In this document: positions 42,593 to 52,076 of the stretch, piece by piece
How positions within the stretch are numbered: the first letter of the stretch is position 1
How the letters are laid out: every line of letters starts with the position of its first letter
Assembly: GCA_964390725.1 (NCBI GenBank)
Contig: CAYMIW010000014.1
Span: 1-64,000 of the forward strand
From: JAABTH01 sp964390725
GTDB lineage: Bacteria > Bacillota > Dethiobacteria > DTU022
DNA length: 64,000 nt
Reading direction: 5' to 3'
Program-made: the position numbers and the translations under genes
The notes under the pieces: model-generated
What the model was told of the DNA's origin: nothing
The model's database searches: none
The model's input: the letters and a program-made list of their open reading frames with translations, nothing else

Positions 42593-42811
42593 ATGGGAAA
42601 AACCCGCTTTAAACTAAAAGTTTATAACGAAAGATGTAAGGACTGCGGTATCTGCTTCGAGTTTTGCCCTAAGAAGAACCTTGAACCGGGGCCTGATGGC
42701 AGCCCGGTATTTATTAACCCGGAAGAATGCACAGGTTGTAAGCTTTGTGAATACCTCTGTCCTGATTTTGCCATTCAGATAGAAAAAGAAGAGAATAACG
42801 GTATTGAATAA
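42593..42811 (+). CDS. 2[4Fe-4S] ferredoxin, KorD/PorD-like
   Basis: The 72-residue protein has two cluster motifs (CKDCGICFEFCP and CTGCKLCEYLCP). It looks like the delta subunit of 2-oxoacid:ferredoxin oxidoreductases, but no other subunit follows. Instead the next two genes are a B12-binding sensor-like protein and a diguanylate cyclase, so a role as redox partner for signalling is possible. The ribosome site is GAGGATGAAG. Confidence 0.82.
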   Translation: MGKTRFKLKVYNERCKDCGICFEFCPKKNLEPGPDGSPVFINPEECTGCKLCEYLCPDFAIQIEKEENNGIE

Positions 42812-42839
42812 TTACAATCCTGGAGGAGGGTGTTCAGGT

Positions 42840-43943
42840 ATGCCAGACTTAATGCAAATGGCTGAAGAAATAGAAGTTGTTCCTCCGTCTGCAGCCCGTG
42901 ATTATAATGTCAATAAAGAGCTGTTAACCGATGAAGTAAACCGGATTATGACTGCTGGCCCTTCAGTTAAAGAACTAATCGGGTTAAACCCTCTCGCGGT
43001 TATGTATGATAATCATGCTAACCATGCCAACTTTATGAGTAATGTATTTTTACTCAATGATTACCAGCTGATAATGAAGATCATTACCTGGGTTTACCGT
43101 TCATACGTGGCTCGCGGTTTTTCCATTGATTATTTTCCCGCAACCCTTAATACCTGGATAAAAGTAATAGAAAAAGAGCTTGAACCTTCCAGTGCTTCTC
43201 ATATCGTATCAGTCTACAGGTGGATCATTGAAAAACACCATCTTTTCAAAGAGGCTTCTGAACAACAAACAGTAAAAGAAGCAGCTCCCGATGCAAAATG
43301 GTCTAAAATTCAATTTGCTTTTTATAACGCCCTGCTAGCGGGCAACCACCAGGAAGCTGTCAAGCTCTCAAACGACTCCGTCAAAACAGCTTCTGACCTT
43401 GGAGAATTTTACCTTAATGTAATTCAGCCATCACTTTACCAGATCGGCATAGAATGGGAAATGGGAGAAATATCTGTCGCCCGGGAGCATCTTGCTTCAG
43501 CTGTAGTAACCAGGGTAATGGCTGCACTTTATCCCAGGTTTATTGTTTTAGAGCAATCAAAAGGCAAGGCTGTTGTTACAGCAGCACCCAATGAATTTCA
43601 TGAAATTGGGGCCCGTATGGTTGCCGACCTGCTTGAAGCAGACGGCTGGGATGTAGATTATACAGGCGCAAATCTTCCGGCAGAAGAACTGATTGAATTT
43701 CTGAAAGAGAAAAAACCTTTTTTGACAGCAATTTCTGTAGGGATGCCGTTTAACCTGGAAAAAACTATTGAACTGGTTTCATTGATCAGGGCAAATAATC
43801 AGTTTGAAAATATGAAGATTATTCTGGGCGGCCTGAGTATCAGTTCCAATCCCCAGCTTCAGTGTCCCGCCGGAGTTGATGGTATCGGTTTAACGGCGCG
43901 TGATGCTGTCCGGCTGGCTTCCGAGTGGTGGAGCAATGCTTAA
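42840..43943 (+). CDS. Cobalamin-binding sensor protein with photoreceptor-type W-x9-EH motif
   Basis: The 367-residue protein has an N-terminal helical domain I do not recognise (about 1-150), then a B12-binding cap (four-helix bundle) and a B12-binding Rossmann domain. The Rossmann part has FHEIG, with His254 as lower axial ligand. The cap contains W206-x9-E216-H217, exactly the W-x9-EH signature of adenosylcobalamin light sensors such as CarH. Unlike CarH and LitR there is no MerR-type DNA-binding domain. The 8-base overlap with a diguanylate cyclase gene implies that it controls that enzyme. ATG 42840 follows GGAGGAGGG; a TTG at 42804 would overlap the ferredoxin gene. Confidence 0.82.
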   Translation: MPDLMQMAEEIEVVPPSAARDYNVNKELLTDEVNRIMTAGPSVKELIGLNPLAVMYDNHANHANFMSNVFLLNDYQLIMKIITWVYRSYVARGFSIDYFPATLNTWIKVIEKELEPSSASHIVSVYRWIIEKHHLFKEASEQQTVKEAAPDAKWSKIQFAFYNALLAGNHQEAVKLSNDSVKTASDLGEFYLNVIQPSLYQIGIEWEMGEISVAREHLASAVVTRVMAALYPRFIVLEQSKGKAVVTAAPNEFHEIGARMVADLLEADGWDVDYTGANLPAEELIEFLKEKKPFLTAISVGMPFNLEKTIELVSLIRANNQFENMKIILGGLSISSNPQLQCPAGVDGIGLTARDAVRLASEWWSNA

Positions 43944-44889
43944 GCAACATTTCTTTAATGATCATTATTCTCACTTAACTGCCTATCTCAACAGAAACCA
44001 GAATACTATAATTTTCCTGATTGACTCTGAATACATTATCAGGGATTGCAATAGTTCCTTTACAATAGTCAGCGGTTTTGAGCATGAGCCGGTTGGCATT
44101 GACATCAGGACATTATTAGCTGCCGAAGATGAACATTTGATCAGTAACATTAAGGATGCAGATAAACTTAAACCGGTAAGTTTTACAATGCAGGGAAGCA
44201 GGTCTGAACGTTACGGCATGAAAGGTTTTGCAGTCAAAACAGAAAAAGGTTATCTCTTTATATGCGAAAAAATATCAATTACCGATGATAAAGTGGTCGA
44301 AGAAATATCCATATTAAACAATGAATTAGCCAATATAACCCGGGAGCTTAATAAAAAGAACATAGCACTGCAAAGAGCTAATGATAGAATTAATGAACTG
44401 CTGAAAACCGACTCTTTAACCGGTATTGCAAACAGAAGATATTTCCTTGATTATTTTATTAAAATGCACGCCAATGCTATCAGGAATAAAGTGCCTTTAT
44501 CCCTGGTTATGGCAGATCTTGATTTTTTTAAAGCTATAAATGACCGGTATGGGCACCAGGCCGGCGACGATGTCTTAAAAGAATTTGCCCGCATCCTGGA
44601 AAACAACTGCAGGAAAGAAGATCTGCCTGCCCGGTATGGTGGAGAAGAATTTGCCATTCTCCTGGTTCATACCGGTGCTAATCAGGCTTTGATCCAGGCT
44701 GAAAGAATTCGCAGTTGTCTTGAAGAGACAAGTATTGGCGCTGAAAATATTCAAGCAACGGCCAGATTTGGTATTGCAGAACTAAAGAATGAACAAAGTA
44801 TTGACATATTGATTAAACAAGCTGATGACGCTCTCTACAGGGCAAAGCATGAAGGACGTAACCGTGTTCTCATTTCTTCAGCGGAATAA
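43936..44889 (+). CDS. Diguanylate cyclase (PAS-like plus GGDEF)
   Basis: The 317-residue protein has a PAS-like sensory domain (about 15-115), a coiled coil (about 125-160, EEISILNNELANITRELNKK), and a GGDEF domain starting DSLTGIANRRYF. The active site reads GGEEF within RYGGEEFAIL, an active variant, and the Mg-binding MADLDFFKAINDRYGH is intact. No RxxD inhibitory site is evident before GGEEF (CRKEDLPARYGG has RKED, which does not align at the usual distance). It should make c-di-GMP. ATG 43936 overlaps the B12 protein by 8 bases. Confidence 0.9.
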   Translation: MLKQHFFNDHYSHLTAYLNRNQNTIIFLIDSEYIIRDCNSSFTIVSGFEHEPVGIDIRTLLAAEDEHLISNIKDADKLKPVSFTMQGSRSERYGMKGFAVKTEKGYLFICEKISITDDKVVEEISILNNELANITRELNKKNIALQRANDRINELLKTDSLTGIANRRYFLDYFIKMHANAIRNKVPLSLVMADLDFFKAINDRYGHQAGDDVLKEFARILENNCRKEDLPARYGGEEFAILLVHTGANQALIQAERIRSCLEETSIGAENIQATARFGIAELKNEQSIDILIKQADDALYRAKHEGRNRVLISSAE

Positions 44890-44905
44890 GCAGGAGTGTT
44901 ACATA

Positions 44906-46273
44906 ATGGAAAGCGACAACTCAACAATGTTTATCGCAGCAGATAAAGTTAAAAATTATTACCTGGTTAACCTCGGGTGCCAGATGAATGAACACGATTC
45001 AGAAATAATCTGCGCTATGCTTGAAAATCTTGGTTACAGGGCAGTTCAGAATGCAGAAGAAGCCGATTTGATCATGATTAACACCTGTGCGGTCAGAAAA
45101 AAACCGGAAGACAAGGTGGCATCCCTGCTGGGAAAATATAAGCTGCTTAAGGATGATAAACCGGAACTGATCATAGCGGTCGGAGGATGTATGACCCAGC
45201 AGGAAACTGCTGCTGCATACATCAAAAAAAGGTTTCATCATGTCAATTTGATTTTCGGTACCCATGCACTGCCCCGGCTACCACAACTGCTTGCAAAAGC
45301 AGAAGAATCAAATCAAACAATTGTTGACCTGGCTGAAGATTATGCCGATCGTGAAGGATTGCCTGTATCCCACAGCAGTAATTTTAAAGCCTGGCTGCCG
45401 GTAATTTACGGTTGTAATAATTATTGTTCATACTGCATAGTTCCTTTTGTCAGGGGTCGCGAAAGGAGCAGGGACTATGAATCAGTTATCCGGGAAGCTG
45501 CCTGGTTGGCCGAAAATGGTTATCTGGAAGTTACCCTGCTCGGGCAAAACGTTAACTCGTATGGTAACGATTTACCCGGAAACCACCAATTTGCCGATCT
45601 TCTTAACGGTATAAATCAGATTAAGGGTATCAAAAGGATTCGCTTTATGACGTCCCACCCAAAAGATCTTTCAAAAGAATTAATCCAGGCCGTAAAAGAG
45701 GGAGCGCAGGTTTGTGAACATTTTCATCTTCCGGTCCAATCAGGAAGCAATACTATCCTGAGCAGGATGAACCGCCGCTATACCAGGGAGCACTATCTAA
45801 AACTTATAAGCGAAATAAGAGAGAATATACCCGGTGTATCCATAACATCCGATATAATTGTCGGTTTTCCAGGAGAAACAGAGGCAGAATTTCTCGATAC
45901 GCTGGATCTGCTCAAAACAGCCCGTTTTGATAATGCCTTCTCATTTCTTTATTCACCACGCGCTAATACAAAAGCAGAAACCTTTAATGATCAGCTGAGT
46001 CACACTGAAAAAGAAGAACGCCTGGAACGATTGAACGAAATTCAGCATACTATCAGTATGGAAATCAACCAGGATTTGAAAAATCAGATACTCGAGGTTT
46101 TAGCTGAAGGACCTAGCAAGAACAATGAAGAAATGCAAACCGGCCGCACCAGGACAAATAAGCTGGTTCATTTTCCCGGCCCGGCGTCCCTGACCAGAAG
46201 CCTGGTGACAGTAAAAATAACCGACGCCAGAACCTGGCACCTTACCGGAAAATTGGAAGGGGAAAACAGTTGA
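44906..46273 (+). CDS. miaB: tRNA-2-methylthio-N6-dimethylallyladenosine synthase MiaB
   Basis: The 455-residue methylthiotransferase has N-terminal cluster cysteines (NLGCQMNEHDSE, NTCAVRKKPEDK, GGCMTQQE), the radical SAM motif CNNYCSYC, and a C-terminal TRAM domain. It adds the methylthio group to i6A37 of tRNA, after MiaA (50722) has made i6A. ATG 44906 follows CAGGAG. mutS overlaps its end by 4 bases. Confidence 0.95.
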   Translation: MESDNSTMFIAADKVKNYYLVNLGCQMNEHDSEIICAMLENLGYRAVQNAEEADLIMINTCAVRKKPEDKVASLLGKYKLLKDDKPELIIAVGGCMTQQETAAAYIKKRFHHVNLIFGTHALPRLPQLLAKAEESNQTIVDLAEDYADREGLPVSHSSNFKAWLPVIYGCNNYCSYCIVPFVRGRERSRDYESVIREAAWLAENGYLEVTLLGQNVNSYGNDLPGNHQFADLLNGINQIKGIKRIRFMTSHPKDLSKELIQAVKEGAQVCEHFHLPVQSGSNTILSRMNRRYTREHYLKLISEIRENIPGVSITSDIIVGFPGETEAEFLDTLDLLKTARFDNAFSFLYSPRANTKAETFNDQLSHTEKEERLERLNEIQHTISMEINQDLKNQILEVLAEGPSKNNEEMQTGRTRTNKLVHFPGPASLTRSLVTVKITDARTWHLTGKLEGENS

Positions 46274-48912
46274 ATCGCAACAGCCCGATGATGGAACAGT
46301 ACAAAAAAATCAAAGAACTGCACCCGGATAAACTGCTCATGTTTCAGGTCGGTGACTTCTATGAGTTATTCTATGGCGACGCAGAAACAGCAGCCCGGGA
46401 AATGGAAATTGCCCTTACATCAAGAGATGCCGGCAGTGATAACCCTATTCCCCTGGCCGGTGTACCGATTCATTCAGCAGAGACATACCTGAATAAACTA
46501 TTGTCAAAAGGCTATAAGGTGGTTATTTGTGACCAGGTTGAAAGCTCAGCCCAGGCCAGGGGTCTGGTCAGGAGGGAAATAACCAGGATTCTTACTCCGG
46601 GTACAATTACCAATCCAGAAATGCTGGATGAGGGAAAAAATAATTACCTTGCCATAATCACCGGGACAAGAAGAAGTATCGGTCTGGCCACAGTTGACAT
46701 ATCCACCGGTGACTTCAGGATAACGGAACAGGAAGGAGAGGCAGCAGCTGAAATAATCCTTGATGAGCTGCGCAGGTTGGAACCTGCCGAAATTCTTTGC
46801 AGTTCGGTTAAATTAGCCGGGTTGGTAAAAACCTCCCTAAATGTAAACAAAGAGCTCCTTATCGAAACTATTTCCAGAATTCCCGAAGCAGATGAAATTA
46901 AAAGTATGATTATTGAACGCTGGAATCAGGATATCTGGAACAATCTCGAGTTAAACAGTTATCCCCTGGCGGCTACCGCAGCTGCTGCTGCCCTGGTTTA
47001 CCTTGAAACACTGCAACAACTGCCGCTTTCCGGCAACCATTTTCATAACCTGGAACTGTACTTCAGCAGCCGTAATATGGTTTTAGACAGTATTACCGTA
47101 AAAAACCTCGAGCTGACCCAATCATTGCGGGAAGGTGGAAAAGCAGGCAGCCTGCTCGGACTGCTCGATCACTGCATGACCGGGATGGGCCGCAGGCTGT
47201 TGAAACGATGGCTCGAACAGCCGCTGCTGGATCGGCAATTGATTGAAGAAAGACTGGATGCAATAGAAGAGCTTTTAAATAAGCAGATCCTGCGGGCAGA
47301 AGTTCAAAAAAAGCTGAAGGCAGTATTTGACCTGGAAAGATTCTGCAGCAGGCTGAGCTACCAGAGGGTTAATGCCAGGGACCTGGTTGCCCTGAAAAAC
47401 AGCCTGGGCCTGCTGGAACCACTCAGGGAAAGCCTTGAAAAAACGCAATCAAGCGCTCTCAAGTATATTAACAAAAACATGCCTTCAACTAAAGAACTAT
47501 TTGATACTATTGATCATGCTCTGGTTAATGATCCACCTCTTACCCTGAGAGAAGGAGGATTGTTTAAAAAGGGTTATCACGAACAATTGGATCACTTAAA
47601 AGAAGTTTCAGTAAACAGCAGCGAGACACTTCTGGCTTACGAACAGAATGAACGTCAAAGAACCGGCATTAAAACTTTGAAAGTAGGCTATAATCGCAAC
47701 TTTGGCTATTACATTGAAGTCACAAGGGCTAACCTCAAGGCAATTCCCGATGATTACCACCGTAAGCAGACCCTGGTTAATGCAGAAAGATTTACTACGG
47801 AAGAATTAAACCGCATGGAAGAACAGATAACCGGGGCGCGTGAAAAATTAGCCCAGCTGGAATACGAGCTTTTTGAAGCATTAAGAGAGCGGGTTTCGTC
47901 CTCAACAGACGACCTTCTGATTGTTTCAGAGCTGCTGGCCAGGCTTGATTGTCTCCAGGGCCTGGCAGAGGCTGCAGATATTTATGACTACTGCCGACCG
48001 GTAATCATGGATAAAGGTAAATTTATATTTAAACAGGGCCGCCACCCGGTGGTTGAACAACTCGCATTTGAAAGATTCGTGCCCAATGACCTTAATATGG
48101 ATGATAAACATTACCTGCTGTTAATTACCGGACCAAATATGGCCGGTAAAAGCACCTATATACGCAGTGCTGCCCTGATTGCTATTATGGCCCAGGTTGG
48201 ATCATTCGTTCCGGCAAAAGAAGCCTCTGTACCCCTGCTGGATAGGGTTTTTGCCAGGGTTGGAGCCAGTGATGATTTAAGCCGTGGCCATAGTACTTTT
48301 ATGGTTGAAATGGAAGAAACTTCTATAATTCTAAAGGAAGCAACCGCTGCTAGTCTGATCATTCTTGATGAAATCGGCAGAGGCACCAGCACCTATGACG
48401 GTATGAGTATAGCCAGGGGAGTATTAGAATACCTGGTTAAAAAAACAAAAGCAAAAACTCTTTTTTCGACTCACTATCATGAATTAACCAGGCTGGAAGG
48501 GGAGTTGCCGGGAATTAAGAATTACACCATGGCTGTCAGAGAAAAGGGAAAAGAGGTTCTGTTCCTCCGCCAGGTAATTCCCGGTAAAGCCGATAAAAGT
48601 TACGGTATTAATGTTGCCAGGCTGGCCGGCATACCGCCTGAAGTTCTATTTCGGGCTGAAACAATCCTGACAGAGCTCGAGCTATCAGCATCCTCTGCTG
48701 CAGAACAGCAATTAAGCCTGATTCCAATGGTAGCAGAACCGGTTTCCGAGCACTGCCGCGAACTGGAAATTATCGATATTGTAAAAGAGCTTGATCTAAA
48801 CCGGCTTACCCCCCTTGAAGCACTGCAAAAGCTCTTTGATATCCAGGGCCGGCTCCTGGATATTGACGATCCTCAATTAACTGCTCAGGAACAGGAAAGG
48901 GAGGAGGAATAG
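46270..48912 (+). CDS. mutS: DNA mismatch repair protein MutS
   Basis: The 880-residue protein has the mismatch-binding N-terminus (MFQVGDFYELFYGDAE, with the Phe-x-Glu motif inside), the lever and clamp domains, and the ATPase with GPNMAGKST near residue 621, ILDEIGRGTSTYDG and STHYHEL. The start is TTG 46270, overlapping the miaB stop by 4 bases with GGAAGGGG upstream. It works with the MutL encoded next. Confidence 0.97.
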   Translation: MNRNSPMMEQYKKIKELHPDKLLMFQVGDFYELFYGDAETAAREMEIALTSRDAGSDNPIPLAGVPIHSAETYLNKLLSKGYKVVICDQVESSAQARGLVRREITRILTPGTITNPEMLDEGKNNYLAIITGTRRSIGLATVDISTGDFRITEQEGEAAAEIILDELRRLEPAEILCSSVKLAGLVKTSLNVNKELLIETISRIPEADEIKSMIIERWNQDIWNNLELNSYPLAATAAAAALVYLETLQQLPLSGNHFHNLELYFSSRNMVLDSITVKNLELTQSLREGGKAGSLLGLLDHCMTGMGRRLLKRWLEQPLLDRQLIEERLDAIEELLNKQILRAEVQKKLKAVFDLERFCSRLSYQRVNARDLVALKNSLGLLEPLRESLEKTQSSALKYINKNMPSTKELFDTIDHALVNDPPLTLREGGLFKKGYHEQLDHLKEVSVNSSETLLAYEQNERQRTGIKTLKVGYNRNFGYYIEVTRANLKAIPDDYHRKQTLVNAERFTTEELNRMEEQITGAREKLAQLEYELFEALRERVSSSTDDLLIVSELLARLDCLQGLAEAADIYDYCRPVIMDKGKFIFKQGRHPVVEQLAFERFVPNDLNMDDKHYLLLITGPNMAGKSTYIRSAALIAIMAQVGSFVPAKEASVPLLDRVFARVGASDDLSRGHSTFMVEMEETSIILKEATAASLIILDEIGRGTSTYDGMSIARGVLEYLVKKTKAKTLFSTHYHELTRLEGELPGIKNYTMAVREKGKEVLFLRQVIPGKADKSYGINVARLAGIPPEVLFRAETILTELELSASSAAEQQLSLIPMVAEPVSEHCRELEIIDIVKELDLNRLTPLEALQKLFDIQGRLLDIDDPQLTAQEQEREEE

Positions 48913-48919
48913 AATCCCT

Positions 48920-50725
48920 ATGGGTATTATAGTTCTCGACAAAGATACTGCTGAACAGATTGCTGCCGGCGAGGTAATTGAAAACCCGGCTTCAGTAGTA
49001 AAAGAACTGGTAGAAAACTCCCTTGATGCCGGATCAACAAGCATATATATAAACATCAGCGAGGGTGGAAAAAATTTTATTTCTGTGACCGACAACGGAA
49101 AGGGTTTGCACCGCTCTGATCTACCTCTTGCTTTTACCCGTTTTGCCACCAGCAAACTGACCAGTTTCGAGGATCTGAGCCGCTTAAAGAGCCTTGGATT
49201 CAGGGGTGAAGCTCTGCCCAGTATATCAGCAGTTTCCCGGGTCACGATGACCAGCAGGCCTGAAAACAACTTGTCCGGAGCATTTATTACCCTGGCCGGG
49301 GGTAAAGTAATTGAAGAAGGAGAAACCGGGGCACCCTTCGGTACCATGGTTGAAGTAAAAGACCTTTTTTATAATACTCCGGGACGTTTAAAATTTTTAA
49401 GAGCGGCAAGTTACGAGACTTCACGCATCAGCAACCTGCTTACAGAAACTGCCCTGGCCAACCCTGCTGTAGCTATTGAGCTAAAAAGCAGTGGAAGGGT
49501 ACTCTTTCGGTCTCCGGGAGATGGAAACCTTTTAAATGCCATTAACTCGCTTTACGGCAGTGATACAGTTGAATCAATGATTCCTGCCAATCTAGCTGAT
49601 AAACAGGGCGGTTATGCTTTGCACGGTTTCATATCTGCTCCTCACTTGACCAGGTCATCCAGAAAATGGATAACTTTTATCGTCAATGGCCGGTTGATTA
49701 AAAACGCCACCCTGGTTAATGCCCTGGAAAGAGCCTACGGCGACTACCTGCCTTCCAAGAGACACCCCCTTGCAGTAATTTTTTTAACCGTTCCCCCGGA
49801 ATCTATAGATGTTAATGTTCATCCTGCAAAAACTGAAATACGTTTTCAGCAGCCCGAACAATCAAAAAACTTGGTTTTCAGGGCAATTAGAAACGCTCTG
49901 CAGTCGTCCGCCAGGGCGGCGTCATGGCCAGAAAATATCCAGAAATACTCTAAACAGGACCATGTTACATTAACAGGACGTCCTGAAGAAGAAAACCAAA
50001 ATGACTTGTTTAGCGCTGCTGCCTTTAATTATGAAAAATATAACGCTGTTAACAACCCTCCTCAGAATATCCCTATTGCCAGGGAAACAACCTTGCCTGC
50101 AGCCAGTATAGAACAAACAAGTGCCAGCGAATGCAGGCTAATCGGTCAGTATCTAAACAGTTACCTGGTAGTTCAGAATAATAACGACCTGATCCTGATC
50201 GACCAGCATGCCGCTCACGAAAGAATTATCTACAACCGACTTATGGAAGACAATACTGGCAAGCTTACCACCAATAGTTCCCAGCTGACCATTCCTTTAA
50301 CCTTAAAAATACCGGCCAAATGGCAGCATAAGATTGAACCCGCTTTACCGTTCCTTAAAAAGCTGGGCTTTGATATTGAACCGTTCGGCGAAGACAGTTA
50401 CGCAATCAGGGCCGTTCCTTTTATGCTGAAAGATAATGCAGATAATGAAGAACTATTCGACATGCTGGAGAAAATTACTGATATTGAAACAGAATCAGCA
50501 GTTGAGCAAATGGACTTTACCAGGGATATAGTTTATAAAACAATTGCCTGTCATCGCTCGGTCAAGGCCAGGCAAAAATTATCGTACTCTGAAATGGAGC
50601 AACTGCTCGAAGATTGGCAGAAAGCTCCCCGCGCTTTTTTTTGTCCTCACGGCAGGCCAACTACTATCGTTTTTAAGCGGGACCGGCTGGAAAAAAGCTT
50701 TCACCGTGGAGGTGAATCCTCCTGA
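48920..50725 (+). CDS. mutL: DNA mismatch repair protein MutL
   Basis: The 601-residue protein has the GHKL ATPase motifs (ELVENSLDAGST, DNGKG, GFRGEALPSISAV) and a C-terminal dimerisation/endonuclease domain. The endonuclease motif DQHAx2Ex4E is present as DQHAAHERIIYN, with Asn instead of the last Glu. The later metal motifs ACHRSVKAR and CPHGRPT are kept. Nicking activity is therefore likely but the changed residue is worth noting. miaA starts inside its stop codon. Confidence 0.95.
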   Translation: MGIIVLDKDTAEQIAAGEVIENPASVVKELVENSLDAGSTSIYINISEGGKNFISVTDNGKGLHRSDLPLAFTRFATSKLTSFEDLSRLKSLGFRGEALPSISAVSRVTMTSRPENNLSGAFITLAGGKVIEEGETGAPFGTMVEVKDLFYNTPGRLKFLRAASYETSRISNLLTETALANPAVAIELKSSGRVLFRSPGDGNLLNAINSLYGSDTVESMIPANLADKQGGYALHGFISAPHLTRSSRKWITFIVNGRLIKNATLVNALERAYGDYLPSKRHPLAVIFLTVPPESIDVNVHPAKTEIRFQQPEQSKNLVFRAIRNALQSSARAASWPENIQKYSKQDHVTLTGRPEEENQNDLFSAAAFNYEKYNAVNNPPQNIPIARETTLPAASIEQTSASECRLIGQYLNSYLVVQNNNDLILIDQHAAHERIIYNRLMEDNTGKLTTNSSQLTIPLTLKIPAKWQHKIEPALPFLKKLGFDIEPFGEDSYAIRAVPFMLKDNADNEELFDMLEKITDIETESAVEQMDFTRDIVYKTIACHRSVKARQKLSYSEMEQLLEDWQKAPRAFFCPHGRPTTIVFKRDRLEKSFHRGGESS

Positions 50726-51678
50726 CTGGCGAAAAAAAGATACCCCTGCTCGTCTTGGCCGGCCCAACCGCTGTAGGAAAATCGGCTTTAGCCATGCACC
50801 TGGCTAAAAAATTAAACACCGATATCATAAGCGCTGATTCCGCCCAGCTTTACCGACGTTTGAATATCGGAACAGCAAAGCCGACAGAAGCTGAACAGAA
50901 AGAAATACAGCATCACCTGCTTGATCTGGTTGAACCGGATCAAAATTTTAGCGTCGCTGATTTTCAAAGGGAAGCTAACCGGTTAATTAACTCTTTGTGG
51001 AATATAAAAAAACTACCTTTCATGGCTGGCGGAACAGGACTTTATATTCAGGCTGTAACAGACAGTTATTCATTTGGTAATAAGTCGGCTTCCCACGAAT
51101 TAAGAAGCTCTTTGTTAAAACAGGCCGAGACTGAAAATGGGTTGAATGAGCTTTATAAAAAACTAGAGGAAGTAGATAGCGCTGCTGCTTCAAAAATTCA
51201 CTACAACGACAAAAGAAGGATTATCAGGGCTCTTGAAGTTTACCACATGGAAGGAGTGCCAATATCCAGGCAGGAAGAGCTTACCAGGCAAAAGGAAGCG
51301 CCCTACAACACGATGATATATGTCCTGGACATGGAACGTAGCATGCTGTACCAGCGTATCGAAACCAGGGTTGAAGTAATGTTGGAACAAGGCCTCTTGA
51401 ATGAGGTGCAATCACTTTACAGGGAAGGGTTCGACCTGGATTCTCCCGCAATGCAAATACTTGGCTACAGGCAGATGATTAGTTTTCTGAAAAACGAGAT
51501 GAGTTGGGAGGATACAATAGCTGAGATAAAAAAGCAAACCCGGAACCTGGCGAAAAGGCAGTTAACCTGGTTCAGGAGGATAAAAGAGGCCAGGTGGATC
51601 AAAACTGACGGTAATAAAGACGATTTAGAGAGAATTGCCGAAATAATTTACAATGAAGTGAAGGAACTAAGGCCTTGA
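50722..51678 (+). CDS. miaA: tRNA dimethylallyltransferase MiaA, probable CTG start
   Basis: The 318-residue protein has the P-loop GPTAVGKSALA, ISADSAQLYRRLNIGTAKPT, and GYRQM near the C-terminus, all MiaA features. It makes i6A37 in tRNA, the substrate of MiaB. No ATG, GTG or TTG lies early enough: the first usable one (TTG 50755) would remove the beta strand IPLLVLAG that leads into the P-loop. The frame opens at 50716, and CTG 50722 lies 7 bases after GGAGGTG and overlaps the mutL stop as CTGA, a copy of the common ATGA coupling. I therefore call CTG as the start; TTG 50755 is the alternative. Confidence 0.9.
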   Translation: MTGEKKIPLLVLAGPTAVGKSALAMHLAKKLNTDIISADSAQLYRRLNIGTAKPTEAEQKEIQHHLLDLVEPDQNFSVADFQREANRLINSLWNIKKLPFMAGGTGLYIQAVTDSYSFGNKSASHELRSSLLKQAETENGLNELYKKLEEVDSAAASKIHYNDKRRIIRALEVYHMEGVPISRQEELTRQKEAPYNTMIYVLDMERSMLYQRIETRVEVMLEQGLLNEVQSLYREGFDLDSPAMQILGYRQMISFLKNEMSWEDTIAEIKKQTRNLAKRQLTWFRRIKEARWIKTDGNKDDLERIAEIIYNEVKELRP

Positions 51679-51726
51679 CAATCGAATAATACAACTTAAG
51701 CAACAGAAATGAAGGGAGCCCGATAG

Positions 51727-51996
51727 ATGAAAGGCATGATTAATTTACAGGATACTTTTCTTAACCAGGCTCGCAAAGAAAATATGCTAACCACAGTTTT
51801 TTTGGTTAACGGTTATCAAATCAAGGGTGTAGTGCGTAGCTTTGACAACTTCACCCTGCTGCTCGAGGTAGAAGGTAAACAACAGCTGGTTTACAAACAT
51901 GCTGTTTCAACTATTATACCCATGCGTAACATTAACCTCAGGACAGCTGATAACGATGATTCTGACGATACTGAGGGTACTGAAGAATCAGTCTAA
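51727..51996 (+). CDS. hfq: RNA chaperone Hfq
   Basis: The 89-residue protein has the Sm1 motif NLQDTFLNQARKENMLTTVFLVNG, FDNFTLLLE, and Sm2 YKHAVSTI. The acidic C-terminal tail (DNDDSDDTEGTEES) is short and disordered. It lies 48 bases after miaA and before hflX, the usual miaA-hfq-hflX order. The ribosome site is GAAGGGAG. Confidence 0.97.
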   Translation: MKGMINLQDTFLNQARKENMLTTVFLVNGYQIKGVVRSFDNFTLLLEVEGKQQLVYKHAVSTIIPMRNINLRTADNDDSDDTEGTEESV

Positions 51997-52016
51997 ATTG
52001 TTTTTGTTGAAGTAGA

Positions 52017-52049
52017 AAAAAAGGCACTTTATAAAAGTGTCTTTTTTTT
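52017..52049 (+). terminator. Rho-independent terminator after hfq
   Basis: The stem AAGGCACTTT/AAAGTGTCTT (one G-T pair, loop ATA) runs into eight T. It separates hfq from hflX, so hflX may need read-through or its own promoter. Confidence 0.85.
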
Positions 52050-52076
52050 CAATTATGATTGAAGGTGTCTATTGAT

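Noticed and set aside
42593..42811. Start of a 2-oxoacid:ferredoxin oxidoreductase operon.
   Set aside because: No alpha, beta or gamma subunit follows; the next genes are signalling proteins.
50755..51678. miaA starting at TTG 50755.
   Set aside because: This would delete the first beta strand and ignore the well-placed GGAGGTG; kept only as an alternative.
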